A DNA stretch of 64,000 bases. Origin: Saprospiraceae bacterium. GTDB lineage: Bacteria > Bacteroidota > Bacteroidia > Chitinophagales > Saprospiraceae. Location: NCBI GenBank assembly GCA_026129545.1, contig JAHCHX010000001.1, forward strand, positions 2,293,501 through 2,357,500, read 5' to 3'. The translations under genes were made by a program, and so were the position numbers. Position 1 is the stretch's first letter, and each line of letters begins with the position of its first letter. Below the pieces are notes generated by a model. That model was not told the origin of the DNA and did not search any database. It saw only the letters and a list, made by a program, of their open reading frames with translations. Positions 7,955 through 17,956 of this stretch are shown one piece after another.

Positions 7955-10633
7955 ATGGCAAAAGCAGCAGCGGCAAAAAAATCATCCAAAAAAGCCAAAC
8001 CCAAAAAAGCAGTAAAAGTATCCTACCACCGCCGCCCGGGCGATATCTCTCTTGACTTGTGGCAGCTAAAACTGCGGAAACAGTTCGGAGAAGACAATCC
8101 CTTTGAAATCACCAACATGGGCGACCACCCCATTTTTTCAGAGTTCAGTGTTTGGAACCCCACCACACGCAACAGTTATCGCGTCGTGATTTGCACAAAC
8201 ATCCCTTCAAAAGGTCTTCTGCCAGAGAACACGCTCACCTCGGTCGGCAATTTCTGCACCTGCCAAGATTTCAAGACCAATCGCTTGGGACTTTGCAAGC
8301 ACATCAGCGCGGTGCTGCATAAGATTGGCAAACAGCGGGGAGCCAAGAAGGCTTTCAAAGAAGGATACCAATCGCCCGTCTCGGCGGTTTATGTGGACTA
8401 CCGCCACGAGCCACGCATTCGCTTGTATGTAGGCACGGAACACACAGAACAAATGTTGCAGTTGGCCTCCAAATGGTTCGACGGCGATGGGTTCATTTTG
8501 CCCGACGGGTTTGCCTATTTTGAAAAATTCATCGAAAAAGCCCGCAAAATCCACCCCCCGTTCAAATGCTACCCCGATGCCTACCAACTGATTGCCGAAC
8601 GCCGTGAAAACATTCGCCGAAGGGCGCTTTTAAGCAAAAAACTACCCGGCGGAGCCAGTGCCCCATACTTCGACAATCTTTTGAAAGTCAATCTTTTCCC
8701 CTATCAAAAAGTGGGGGTGCATTTCGCGGCCAACGCGGGCCGATGCCTCATTGCCGACGAAATGGGACTTGGCAAAACCATTCAAGCCATCGGTGCCGCC
8801 GAAATGCTGCGCCGCGAAATGGGCATTCAAAAAGCCATCGTGGTGTGTCCGACCTCTTTGAAGTATCAATGGAAAACAGAGGTCGAAAAATTCAGCGGCG
8901 CCACGGTCAACGTGGTGGAAGGCACCCAAACCAAACGCATCCAACAATACGAGACCGACGATTCCTTTTTTCAAATCGTCAGCTACAACACCGTCGCCAA
9001 TGATGCCGAATATCTGCGCCAAATGGATGCCGACCTGCTCATCATTGACGAAGCGCAGCGCATCAAAAACTTTCGCACCAAAGTCTCGATGCAACTCAAA
9101 AAAGTGCAAACCCCTTACTGTTTCGTCCTGACAGGCACCCCATTGGAAAACAAACTGGAAGAGCTCTACGCCGTCACGCAATTCGTTGACCAACACAAAC
9201 TCCCACCCCTCTACCGTTTTCTCGACCGCTACCAAATCGTGGGCGAGAATGGGCAAGTGCTCGGCTACAAAAACCTAAAAGAAATCGGCACGGCCCTCTC
9301 GGATTGCCTCATTCGCCGCCAAAAGAAAGAAGTGCTGAAGCAGCTCCCCAAACGCATGGACAAGACGCTATTCGTGCCCATGACGCAGCAACAAAAAGAA
9401 ATCCACCGCGAGCTAGCCGATAATGTGGCGCGACTGGTGGCCAAATGGCGCCGGATGCACTTCCTGAGCGAAAAAGACCGACTGCAACTTATCCTTTCCC
9501 TGTCCCAAATGCGCATGGTGTGCGACAGCACCTACATCCTCGACCAACAAACCCGATTCGACACCAAGATTGACGAACTGCTTTGCATTTTTGAAGAGGC
9601 ACTCGCCGACCCAGAGCAAAAAATAGTGATTTTCAGCCAATGGGAACGCATGACCCGACTCGTGGCGCAAGAGCTGGACAGCCGTGGCGTAGGCTACGCC
9701 AACCTGCACGGGGGCATCCCCAGCGCCGACCGCGCCCCGTTGCTCGACCGCTTCCGCGACGACCCCGATTGCCGCGTGTTTCTTTCCACCGATGCAGGCG
9801 GCGTAGGGCTAAACCTGCAATCCGCCTCCATGGTCATCAACCTCGACATCCCTTGGAACCCCGCCGTGCTCGAACAACGCATCGCCCGCATCCACCGCAT
9901 GGGGCAAAAAAGCAACGTCACCGTCATCAACATGGTCGCCACCGAAAGCATCGAACACCGAATGCTTGGCGTGCTCGAATTCAAGGCAGGAATGGCGCAG
10001 GGAGTGCTCGACCCGGACGGCGACGACACCATCTTTATGTCCGAGACGAAATTCAAAAAGTTCATGGACAATGTGGAATCTCTGACAGGAGAAGGCTGGC
10101 AGCAGCCCCATACCCCCGACGAATCGGCTGTGGAAATGGCTGAAAGCGAGGACTTTGAAGCACCGCCCTCTGCCTCTGCCCCTCAAAGCGAGCAACCCAA
10201 AAACCGCATCGAGCCTGCCGAAACTTTTATGGGCGACGACGACGTGCCCACCGAGCCAAGCACCTCTTCCAAACATGGCACAACAGAGCATCCCGCCACA
10301 CCAGCCCCCCAATCGCCCACCCGAACCAGCGCAGAAGAAAAAACCGCCCATAGACAGCCATCCTCACCCTCCGGCACCCGCCCATCAATGGGAACCCCCG
10401 CCCCTGCTTCCCCGCAGGAGCTGGTGCAGACGGGCGTTTCTTTTTTTGCGGGTTTGGCACAAACACTAAGCAGCCCTGAAAAAACACAGGAACTGGTGCA
10501 GTCCATCGTCGCCAAAGACGAGCAAACCGGCCAGACCTACCTCAAGATTCCGGTGGAAAGCGCGGCAGTGGTGGAAAACGCGGTAAAACTGTTGGGAGGG
10601 CTTTTGTCGGGTCTTTCCGCAAAAGGAGGATAA
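7955..10633 (+). CDS. SNF2-family DEAD/DEAH helicase with SWIM zinc finger
   Basis: ATP-driven double-stranded DNA translocase of the Snf2/RapA-like group, 892 residues. A Lys/Ala-rich start is followed by a SWIM zinc finger with ligands C101, C103, C114 and H116 (CxCx10CxH). The ATPase begins near 245, with DEMGLGKT (268-275), DEAQ (365-368), and motif VI in QRIARIHRMGQ near 650. After about residue 715 comes a Pro/Ser/Thr-rich low-complexity linker, then a short conserved-looking C-terminal block (SSPEKTQELVQSIVAKDEQ onward) that probably packs as its own small domain. SWIM fingers bind DNA or protein. Chromatin-like remodelling, transcription recycling or repair are all possible. The gene is monocistronic. 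Confidence 0.92.
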   Translation: MAKAAAAKKSSKKAKPKKAVKVSYHRRPGDISLDLWQLKLRKQFGEDNPFEITNMGDHPIFSEFSVWNPTTRNSYRVVICTNIPSKGLLPENTLTSVGNFCTCQDFKTNRLGLCKHISAVLHKIGKQRGAKKAFKEGYQSPVSAVYVDYRHEPRIRLYVGTEHTEQMLQLASKWFDGDGFILPDGFAYFEKFIEKARKIHPPFKCYPDAYQLIAERRENIRRRALLSKKLPGGASAPYFDNLLKVNLFPYQKVGVHFAANAGRCLIADEMGLGKTIQAIGAAEMLRREMGIQKAIVVCPTSLKYQWKTEVEKFSGATVNVVEGTQTKRIQQYETDDSFFQIVSYNTVANDAEYLRQMDADLLIIDEAQRIKNFRTKVSMQLKKVQTPYCFVLTGTPLENKLEELYAVTQFVDQHKLPPLYRFLDRYQIVGENGQVLGYKNLKEIGTALSDCLIRRQKKEVLKQLPKRMDKTLFVPMTQQQKEIHRELADNVARLVAKWRRMHFLSEKDRLQLILSLSQMRMVCDSTYILDQQTRFDTKIDELLCIFEEALADPEQKIVIFSQWERMTRLVAQELDSRGVGYANLHGGIPSADRAPLLDRFRDDPDCRVFLSTDAGGVGLNLQSASMVINLDIPWNPAVLEQRIARIHRMGQKSNVTVINMVATESIEHRMLGVLEFKAGMAQGVLDPDGDDTIFMSETKFKKFMDNVESLTGEGWQQPHTPDESAVEMAESEDFEAPPSASAPQSEQPKNRIEPAETFMGDDDVPTEPSTSSKHGTTEHPATPAPQSPTRTSAEEKTAHRQPSSPSGTRPSMGTPAPASPQELVQTGVSFFAGLAQTLSSPEKTQELVQSIVAKDEQTGQTYLKIPVESAAVVENAVKLLGGLLSGLSAKGG

Positions 10634-10653
10634 GAGATTGGGGCAGAAACGCA

Positions 10654-12975
10654 TCAGAACGGGTACCCCACCGAAAAATTGAGCACCAAATTTTCCCTGC
10701 GCCAAGCACGAGAGTGGGGGGCAAACTTCCCTAATCTCCACCGCTCGCCCACCGTGAGCCAGGGTTTCACGACAGGCGTGGCCACATCGAGACGAATGAC
10801 CAAAAAGCTGATGCCGTAGCGCAGCCCAAGCCCCGTCCCCACGGCCAATTCCTTGTAAAAACGATTGAGTTTGAACTCCGCGCCCGGTTGGTTGGGCAAC
10901 GGGGCAAAGGTCCAGATGTTGCCCGCATCCAAGAAGGCAGCCCACTCCCAATGAGGAGTGAAGCGCCGACGGTACTCCCAAGACATTTCCATCAAAAAAT
11001 TGCCCACATGATTGGAGATGATGGCAATGCCGCTCGCGCCAGCCTCCGGCGGCAAGCTGCCGGGGCCGATGGTGCGGGGCGGAAAGGCCCGTAGGCTATT
11101 GGCCCCACCGATGATATAAAGGTCGTTGATGGAAAAAGACGACACGGAGGCATCGGTGAGCGGAAGCGCCGCGTTGAACACGAACCTTCCCGCAAGGGTG
11201 GTGCGCTTGTCGAGATTGAAAAATTGGCGAATATCGTTTTCAATAAAAGTCACCAGATTGAACGGCGAGGTCTGTGATTCGGGGGCCAGCGGCGAATCGA
11301 AAAAAAGCCCCCCGCGCAGCGTTGTTTTCACGCGCCAATATGTTTGCCGACGCAAGCTGGTAAGGAAACGATTGTCGTGAACGAAGGCATAGTTGGGCGC
11401 AAAATAAATCTGTGGCGCGTAGGTCAAATTCACGCTACTGGTCGAATCGCCCTTCACTGTTGCCTCAAAGATAGTGCGAAACGTTTTTGGGAAAATGGCG
11501 GTGAAGCGCCCACCGGCGCTCAGCGGGTTGATTTCTTGCGTGAGCGTGGGGCGGCTGCTGTTTTTGATGACCCAGCCCCCGTCGAAGTCGAACTCGTGCA
11601 GCGCCGCGCCAAATTTGCCAAAATCAGACGCTTGCAGCAGCACATAACGTGACAGCTGATACTCCAGCGCATAGCGGTTTTGCAACAATGGCGCACGGAT
11701 GCTGCCATCTGGCCTGAACGTTGGCGGGCGCAATCGCGGAATCGTCAGCGTGGTCTTCGCATCCAATGTCAGGAGGTTGATATCGGAACCCGCGTTTCTC
11801 TTGTCGGAAATGCGCAAGGGCTGCGCGGAGGCCTCCAATCGCAGCGTTTCCGCGCCGCCAAAGGTGTTTCGATTGTCGTACACCAATCCGAACACCCCGC
11901 CCCAATACAACTGGGGAGAGTACACGGCGGCCCCGTTGAGCTTCACCTTGTGGCGTTTGTGCGGGATGAGTTGGAGGGATGCGGCCAGCGTGGAGTCCGG
12001 CTTTGGCTCGAAGCGCAGATTGATGAATTTGAAGGAGCTGAGGTGAAAAAGATAGGCCAAGGTGGTTTCGTGCGCGGCCCCGGAATAGTAATCGCCACAG
12101 TTGAAAGCCAACGTTTTTCGCAACATATCGGGCGGCAGCCCACCCGGTCTGCCTCGAAAAGCCACGCAATCGCCCTCGCCGTGCGGCGGCTTTTGGGTAG
12201 TGGTGTCGTTGATGCCCTGCATATTGGGGAACACTGCGATGGTGTCCACCATGTATCGGGCAAAAGCATTGGTGGGTGCGGAAGATTTCACGCGCAAATT
12301 CAAGTCAATGTTCCGCTCGCCGATGAGCGTATCCGCCTCAAAAAAGAAATAGTCGGCTTGAAACTCATAGTAACCTTCATTGCGAAGATGCTGGGCGAGG
12401 CGCTCGCGCTCCGTCCGCAGGGCATCCAGATTGTAAACGTGGCCGGGTTTGAGGGTGGCGCTGGGCAGCAAATTGGCCACGCGGCGGCCAAACTCGTCAT
12501 TGATTGGCAGTTGGTATTCGATGTGGCGGAGTCGGTGTGGCGGTGCGGGCAGGTGAAGCGTGTATCGGACTTTTGCTTGGCGCTTTTTTCTTTTTATTTT
12601 CACGATGTGCGTCACCTCCGCATCGAAATAGCCGTGATTGAGCGCCCGATTGTCGAGTAGTTTTTCTGTTGTTTCCACCATGTCGGGGGTGAACAAAACG
12701 GGCGTTGTTGCAAACTTTTTGTGCATCCAAGTTTGCGGTTTGAACCGAGTGTTGACCCACAACCCGAACGAGATGCCCAACACCGCCTTGTTGGGCACTG
12801 GCAATGCCACCACCGATTGTGCGGCAGTTTTCAAGGCATCGGTCGGCCATGCCTTGTCCGCTTTTTTCAGCTCCACTTTTGCCCCGCGATAGAGCAATTG
12901 GCCTTCGGGCAAGCGGCGCGTGCCCATGCAGGAAGCCAATAGGAGCGGGACGACGAAAAGGACGATGTTTCTCAT
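10654..12975 (-). CDS. tamL: TamL: lipoprotein Omp85/TamA-like outer-membrane translocation protein
   Basis: Outer-membrane 16-stranded barrel of the Omp85 superfamily acting with TamB in moving proteins or lipids between membranes. The 773-residue protein begins with a lipoprotein signal (LLLASC lipobox, lipidated Cys16) instead of a plain signal peptide, which is the Bacteroidota TamL form. POTRA-like segments occupy about 30-220 (for example HIEYQLPINDEFGRRVANLL), and the barrel fills the C-terminal half and ends in an aromatic strand (LNFSVGYPF). Its ATG overlaps the tamB stop as ATGA, so translation is coupled. Family knowledge supports the role; the transported clients are unknown. Confidence 0.92.
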   Translation of the reverse strand: MRNIVLFVVPLLLASCMGTRRLPEGQLLYRGAKVELKKADKAWPTDALKTAAQSVVALPVPNKAVLGISFGLWVNTRFKPQTWMHKKFATTPVLFTPDMVETTEKLLDNRALNHGYFDAEVTHIVKIKRKKRQAKVRYTLHLPAPPHRLRHIEYQLPINDEFGRRVANLLPSATLKPGHVYNLDALRTERERLAQHLRNEGYYEFQADYFFFEADTLIGERNIDLNLRVKSSAPTNAFARYMVDTIAVFPNMQGINDTTTQKPPHGEGDCVAFRGRPGGLPPDMLRKTLAFNCGDYYSGAAHETTLAYLFHLSSFKFINLRFEPKPDSTLAASLQLIPHKRHKVKLNGAAVYSPQLYWGGVFGLVYDNRNTFGGAETLRLEASAQPLRISDKRNAGSDINLLTLDAKTTLTIPRLRPPTFRPDGSIRAPLLQNRYALEYQLSRYVLLQASDFGKFGAALHEFDFDGGWVIKNSSRPTLTQEINPLSAGGRFTAIFPKTFRTIFEATVKGDSTSSVNLTYAPQIYFAPNYAFVHDNRFLTSLRRQTYWRVKTTLRGGLFFDSPLAPESQTSPFNLVTFIENDIRQFFNLDKRTTLAGRFVFNAALPLTDASVSSFSINDLYIIGGANSLRAFPPRTIGPGSLPPEAGASGIAIISNHVGNFLMEMSWEYRRRFTPHWEWAAFLDAGNIWTFAPLPNQPGAEFKLNRFYKELAVGTGLGLRYGISFLVIRLDVATPVVKPWLTVGERWRLGKFAPHSRAWRRENLVLNFSVGYPF

Positions 12976-15900
12976 TGAGCGGGCTTGGGTGCGGAAGCGG
13001 CTTTTGGGGAGCGGTTGAAAATGTCGGACAGGCGCAGATATTCTTTTTCAAAAATCAACCCCGCGCCCGTCTGGTTGATGCGGCGTTGGAAAAGGCCGTT
13101 GAAAGCCTGTTCCGAAAAGGCCGTGGCTTTGAGCGTGCCACTGCGATTGATTTTGTATTCCACCAAGATATTGTCGAATTGGCTGCCCACGCCGCTACTG
13201 TTGCCGTTGGAGCCAGCGTAGTCGAAGCTCGTCTCCCCGCTGGCTCGGAAGGTGACCCGGTCGTTGAAAAACGATTTTTTCACCCTGAAATCCAAGTCGG
13301 CCTGCCCCGACGCGGAAGCATCGTTCAGTTTGAAATCAATATCCACCCACGAGATGTCGCTGGCAAGCGCGTTGAGTTGCTGTGAAATCATGTTGTTCAG
13401 ACCCGCCTGCCAATCCACCACACGTGCTTGGTCGAGACCTGAGCCGCTGAGCGACTTGAAAACGATGAGACTGAACACTTGCTGGGAAATGGCCGCCGGA
13501 TTTTCGTTTATCTGATTGACCGCCTGAATGATGTCGGGATTGCCTGTGTTTTTGTAGTCGGTACCCTGTTCCGCGTCAATGGGGTAGGCCAGTTCGAATT
13601 TCAACTCGGCATCGTCCATGTAGCCGCGCATACTCGCGGTGAGCCAGAATGTTTGCACACCGATATTGGGTTGATTCGATTGGCCAGCAAGCAATGGCAG
13701 CGGGGAGGTCTTCACCACATAATGTGCCGCGAGGTCCATTACTGGATTGTAGGGGTCTTTTGTCCACATCAGGCTGCCTCCTTTGGCGAGCATGAAAGTG
13801 CGTTTGAAAAAGTTGTTGTAAGAGTATTCGGCGGTGCCGCTCACGATTTCCACGCGACCATTCAACTCGATGTCGCCATGCGGAAACACGTCGAGGTGAA
13901 GATTGCCCCGCCCCTTGGCTTCCAGCACATCGCGGGTCATTTGGTTCAGAATCACTTTTAGTTTCAGGTTGTTGTTGTCTTTCAATTCCAAATTCATCTC
14001 AAGCCTGAATGGGAACGTCGTCTTTGCTGCCACTTCTTCCACTGGTGTCGCCGGCTCGTTGGGATTGACAAACACAACAATGCCGACGCTTTCGTTGAGC
14101 GTTCGCTGCCCGTCGTCGTAGCGATACCAAAGCTCCGAGTCGCCCGATGGTTTCACGTTCACCATGACGACTGGCAGCGATGCCTTGCCTTTCACCGTGC
14201 CTGTGGCATCCGTCATGAGTGTGCCGAAGTAGGGCACGTCACTGGTCTCTATTGTTTTTAGCACCAAAAATTCCTGCATGGCGAATTGCAAATCGAGCTC
14301 CACGCTGTCCATGTTGTTGAGGTCAACTCGCCCGTTTAGCCATGCGCGGCGGTTGCGCTCGTCGGTCATTTGCAAACTATCAAGCACGATGGCATTGTGC
14401 GCGATGCGCAACGTCTGCCCATTGAGCCGATAGCGCACATTGTTCACGGTGGGCCGAATCGCGGCGTCGTTCAGTTGGAAAATCCCGCTGACATCGGGTT
14501 TTTCCAAAATGCCGCCCACCTCCATTTGGCCGGCAAGTTCGCCCGAACATTCGTGGAAATACGTTTTCACAAAAGGCATGGCGGTCTCCAAGCGAAGCTT
14601 TTTGACGAATACATTCAAATTGAGATGAGTTTTCGTGCCAAAATCGCCGCTCAACTCCACCTCGTTGGCTCCTTGCACGGAGGCTGTCACTTTGAAAGCA
14701 TCTCGCCCTGTTTGCAAAATACCGAAACTCAAATTGCCGACATCGGCCTCGTTGTATTTCAACCCGCCGATTCCCAGACGTGCTCGGATGGTGGGGTCGT
14801 CGGATTGCAGCGAGTCAATGCGCACCACTCCTTCCAACAGCCCCCCCATCGTGACCGAGTCGAGCTGAAGCAGGGTGGGCAACAAGGACAGGTCGAGGGA
14901 CTGAAACTCGGCACGAAGACGGTTTTCCAAATCGCCTTCGAGGCGCAGCATCTGAGAGTCGAGGCGCATCTCGAAATCGTGTACCGCCAGCGGAGCCGTT
15001 GCGGTCGGGAAGTTGATGCGATTGCCTGCCGACACAGCCCATTGCTGATATTGTATGGTCTGCACGGGTTCAAGGCGCGCATACCAGATGCTATCTTGCG
15101 TCAGAGCGGCCCCCAACGCAACCCGCTGCCGCCCAAGCGAATCAAGCACTTGAAGGTGAGTGGTCACTATGCCCTTTTCCAGACGCGCCCCAAAATCCAA
15201 GCCTTCAAAAGCGGATTTGTAACTCATCTTGAAGGCAGGGCTGCGGATTATCACTGTTCCCGCCGACTCGTCCAACGAAGCCATTCCCTCCAGCTGCCGC
15301 ACCCGATGCCCTTGCCAAGCGATTTGGTCGCATTGCAGCCGGGCGCCCATCAGGCCGGGTTGGTAGAAGCCGCTCAGGCGCACCGTGTCGAGCGCCGTCA
15401 GGCCGGGTATGAGGCCATTCGCAAACAAGCCGGGTTGTCGCATGGCAATCTGCCATGCGAGCGAATCTTGATGAGCGCGGGAAAAGGAGGAAGAGTCGCC
15501 CTGCAAATGTTTGTCGAGCCACGAGACCAGCAGCTCCGGCAGCTTGCGATTGTCAAAGCGCCCAGCCAAGCTGCCTTCAAGCCAATCGCTGTTTATCTCA
15601 AAAATATTTTCTCTTTCGGAAAAACCAATTTGAGCGGTCAGTTGGCTTGGAAAAACCTGCACCGTGTCGCGCCAGCATTTCAAGGAATCCAGCAAAAGCC
15701 CTCCACGCGCCAGCAAGGGGCGATGCTGGTCGAGTGTGTCCAAAAAGGGCAGAAAGAGATGGTCGAGATGAGCGCGGAGATGGCCGCTGCTCAAAAACGG
15801 GACAGGCGATTGGAGCGCCCGTTGTTCAAAGCAAGTCTCCACGCGCAAGTCTTGAAAGTTGCCGTTGGCCGCCATTTTTTTGCCTTCCAACCGAACGCTG

Positions 15901-17918
15901 CCCCAGTGCCAACCCGACCATTCGAGTTGTTGAAGTCGTGCTTCCAAGCCAATGTTGCGCAGGGAGTCGCTTGTGATGCTGGCGCTGACATCGAGGCGTT
16001 GGGTGGTGTCGAAGCCCCAGTCGGCGAGCAGTGCCGGATGCACCAACGCGGCGGGGAGCAGTTGTTCGGAACGCAGCGTCACGTCCATATTACCGACGCT
16101 ATCCCGATAGGCCAATTCTACGCGGCCGCCCTTGGGGATGTTCAAGGATATTTCGCTGCCCAAACCACCGCGACCGCCAGTCAAGGTGCCTTTTGCCTGT
16201 ATCTGTGGTGGCAGATGGAGATATTGGCTCAGTGCGGTGTCGCGGAAAAATGGCGCGAGCAAAGTGCTGTCAAGTGTGGCCTCTACGAGTTCCACTTGGT
16301 AACGGGCGCTCGCGCCTTGCCAATCCGCCAGCGAAAAATCGAGTCGTGCGGCGCTCCCATTTTCTCCTGTCCGCAGGTTCAACTGGCCGTCCACCCGACG
16401 CATATCGCCTTTGGCGCTACCCGAAAGATGTGTCATTTCGGGCAATTCGAACGACGGCGGCAGGGTGCCCGGCGGCAGCATTTTTTCCACCAAATCGCCC
16501 GGGGCATCCAAGGAATGTAGCCGTGTGTCGAACTGAATGAGGCGTGGCTGCCCGGCGTTGGCAATGGTCGCGCTGATATCCGCCTTCATGGGGCGCTTGC
16601 GCTCCTGACCTGTCGGCTGGTAGAGCGGCGTGAGGCTCAGTTCCAACTGGCGCATGTCGCCGCGGAAGCGGCCCTGCATCTGAATCACGTCGTCGGCAGC
16701 CATTCCTTCCGGCAGCGTCCCGGCGGGCACGAATGTTTGAACCGTGCGGACGTTGGTGCGGAATCGGCTCACCGTCAGGTCGCCGCCAAGTCGGGTCGCT
16801 TGGCGCAGGTGGTGTATGTGGCCGCTAAGCGAAAGTGCCGTAGTGCCGTGTTTTGTTTGGAGGTCGAGTTTTTGAAGTCGCAAATCATCGAGCGAGCCGC
16901 TGCCTTCCACCACAAAATCAAAAACCTCGTCGGGGTGTTTTTTAAAATAAGGGTAGTCGGTAAAATAAGTCACGTCGGCGCTCCGCAGTTGCCCCTCCAA
17001 TGGCTCGAATCGGTAGTGCAAGGCATCGCGCGTTTGGAGCGAAATCCCACCCGCGAGCCAACTCTCGTTGGCTTGCAGGCGCATCTTTTTTAGCGCCAGT
17101 CGGTCGCCCACCAAAGTGACATCGGTGGATACCGACATTTGCAGGCCACCCGCGTCGCTGGCCTGAATCGCCGCGACAGATGCAAGGATACTATCTGCCT
17201 TTACCCGAAGCTGGCCCACTTGCAAGCGGGTGTTGCGCAAATCAATATGGTCGGGGCGAAAAGTGCCCGGCTCGGGCGGCGGTGCCTCGTCCGTGCGCCA
17301 CACGATGCGGCCATTGTTGTCGGTGATGTTTGAAAAATCAATTTGAAGGGTGTCCATTCGCACCTGTTGCAGGGTGCCGTGCAGCGAATCGGCTTGAAAG
17401 CGGAAATGGCTATGGCTGGCGGTGTCTTCCCATTCAAAACGCACGTTTTGCAGCAGGACGGGCGCTCGCCGGGCGGCGACGAAGAGGCTGGGAGGGTGGC
17501 CGGAGGGTGGTTGGCCGTCGTCGAAGGCATCGAGGATGAACTGGTAATTCCAACGGGCATCTGCTTGCGCAAGTCGCAAGTGCGCATCGTGCAGCGCGAG
17601 GCCGTATATCGGCAGGGTGTCGCGGAATAGTTTCCAAAAGTTGGTTTCCACGACCAACGAACCCACATTTAGCAAGGTGTCGCCTGCGGCATCCGTGACG
17701 AACACGTTCCCCAACACGACGCGACGCGGGAAGTCAAGTTCAAAGCGAGCAATGCGAACGGTGTTTTGCAAGCGTTTTTGCAGCCATTGGGCCGCCCAAT
17801 GAGCGGCTTTTTGCTGGACGGGTGGGCTGAAAAGCAGCAGCAACACCGCCACCAAAAAGCACAGCAACGGAATCCCCAACCATCGGGCTGCTATTTTGAC
17901 CACCTTGTTTTGTTTCAT
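12972..17918 (-). CDS. tamB: TamB: translocation and assembly module protein (AsmA-like, DUF490)
   Basis: Very long (1648 aa) periplasm-spanning protein anchored by one N-terminal helix (residues 14-31, LGIPLLCFLVAVLLLLFS). The body is a chain of beta-strand repeats in the bridge-like fold shared by TamB, YhdP and VPS13, thought to guide hydrophobic clients or lipids to the outer membrane. The C-terminal 350 residues contain the TamB domain, recognisable in GTAEYSYNNFFKRTFMLAKG and the following FELAYPID segment. tamL follows with a 4-bp overlap, giving a two-gene operon. A TAnnTTTG box 31 bp before the ATG is a candidate promoter. Longer than E. coli TamB (about 1260 aa), as is usual in Bacteroidota. 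Confidence 0.93.
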   Translation of the reverse strand: MKQNKVVKIAARWLGIPLLCFLVAVLLLLFSPPVQQKAAHWAAQWLQKRLQNTVRIARFELDFPRRVVLGNVFVTDAAGDTLLNVGSLVVETNFWKLFRDTLPIYGLALHDAHLRLAQADARWNYQFILDAFDDGQPPSGHPPSLFVAARRAPVLLQNVRFEWEDTASHSHFRFQADSLHGTLQQVRMDTLQIDFSNITDNNGRIVWRTDEAPPPEPGTFRPDHIDLRNTRLQVGQLRVKADSILASVAAIQASDAGGLQMSVSTDVTLVGDRLALKKMRLQANESWLAGGISLQTRDALHYRFEPLEGQLRSADVTYFTDYPYFKKHPDEVFDFVVEGSGSLDDLRLQKLDLQTKHGTTALSLSGHIHHLRQATRLGGDLTVSRFRTNVRTVQTFVPAGTLPEGMAADDVIQMQGRFRGDMRQLELSLTPLYQPTGQERKRPMKADISATIANAGQPRLIQFDTRLHSLDAPGDLVEKMLPPGTLPPSFELPEMTHLSGSAKGDMRRVDGQLNLRTGENGSAARLDFSLADWQGASARYQVELVEATLDSTLLAPFFRDTALSQYLHLPPQIQAKGTLTGGRGGLGSEISLNIPKGGRVELAYRDSVGNMDVTLRSEQLLPAALVHPALLADWGFDTTQRLDVSASITSDSLRNIGLEARLQQLEWSGWHWGSVRLEGKKMAANGNFQDLRVETCFEQRALQSPVPFLSSGHLRAHLDHLFLPFLDTLDQHRPLLARGGLLLDSLKCWRDTVQVFPSQLTAQIGFSERENIFEINSDWLEGSLAGRFDNRKLPELLVSWLDKHLQGDSSSFSRAHQDSLAWQIAMRQPGLFANGLIPGLTALDTVRLSGFYQPGLMGARLQCDQIAWQGHRVRQLEGMASLDESAGTVIIRSPAFKMSYKSAFEGLDFGARLEKGIVTTHLQVLDSLGRQRVALGAALTQDSIWYARLEPVQTIQYQQWAVSAGNRINFPTATAPLAVHDFEMRLDSQMLRLEGDLENRLRAEFQSLDLSLLPTLLQLDSVTMGGLLEGVVRIDSLQSDDPTIRARLGIGGLKYNEADVGNLSFGILQTGRDAFKVTASVQGANEVELSGDFGTKTHLNLNVFVKKLRLETAMPFVKTYFHECSGELAGQMEVGGILEKPDVSGIFQLNDAAIRPTVNNVRYRLNGQTLRIAHNAIVLDSLQMTDERNRRAWLNGRVDLNNMDSVELDLQFAMQEFLVLKTIETSDVPYFGTLMTDATGTVKGKASLPVVMVNVKPSGDSELWYRYDDGQRTLNESVGIVVFVNPNEPATPVEEVAAKTTFPFRLEMNLELKDNNNLKLKVILNQMTRDVLEAKGRGNLHLDVFPHGDIELNGRVEIVSGTAEYSYNNFFKRTFMLAKGGSLMWTKDPYNPVMDLAAHYVVKTSPLPLLAGQSNQPNIGVQTFWLTASMRGYMDDAELKFELAYPIDAEQGTDYKNTGNPDIIQAVNQINENPAAISQQVFSLIVFKSLSGSGLDQARVVDWQAGLNNMISQQLNALASDISWVDIDFKLNDASASGQADLDFRVKKSFFNDRVTFRASGETSFDYAGSNGNSSGVGSQFDNILVEYKINRSGTLKATAFSEQAFNGLFQRRINQTGAGLIFEKEYLRLSDIFNRSPKAASAPKPAQ

Positions 17919-17948
17919 GTAAAATCGCGGGAATCAACGGATTAGTCG

Positions 17949-17956
17949 CAAAACTA
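17949..17956 (-). promoter_or_regulatory. Candidate -7 box (TAnnTTTG) before tamB
   Basis: On the minus strand the site reads TAGTTTTG, ending 30 bp before the tamB ATG, and it overlaps the last codons of the symporter gene. This would let tamB-tamL be transcribed separately from the symporter. No convincing -33 element was found. Confidence 0.35.

Noticed and set aside
14370..16520. Plus-strand frame of 716 codons opposite tamB
   Set aside because: It is antisense to a gene with clear family identity; composition is that of a shadow frame and no motif is recognisable.
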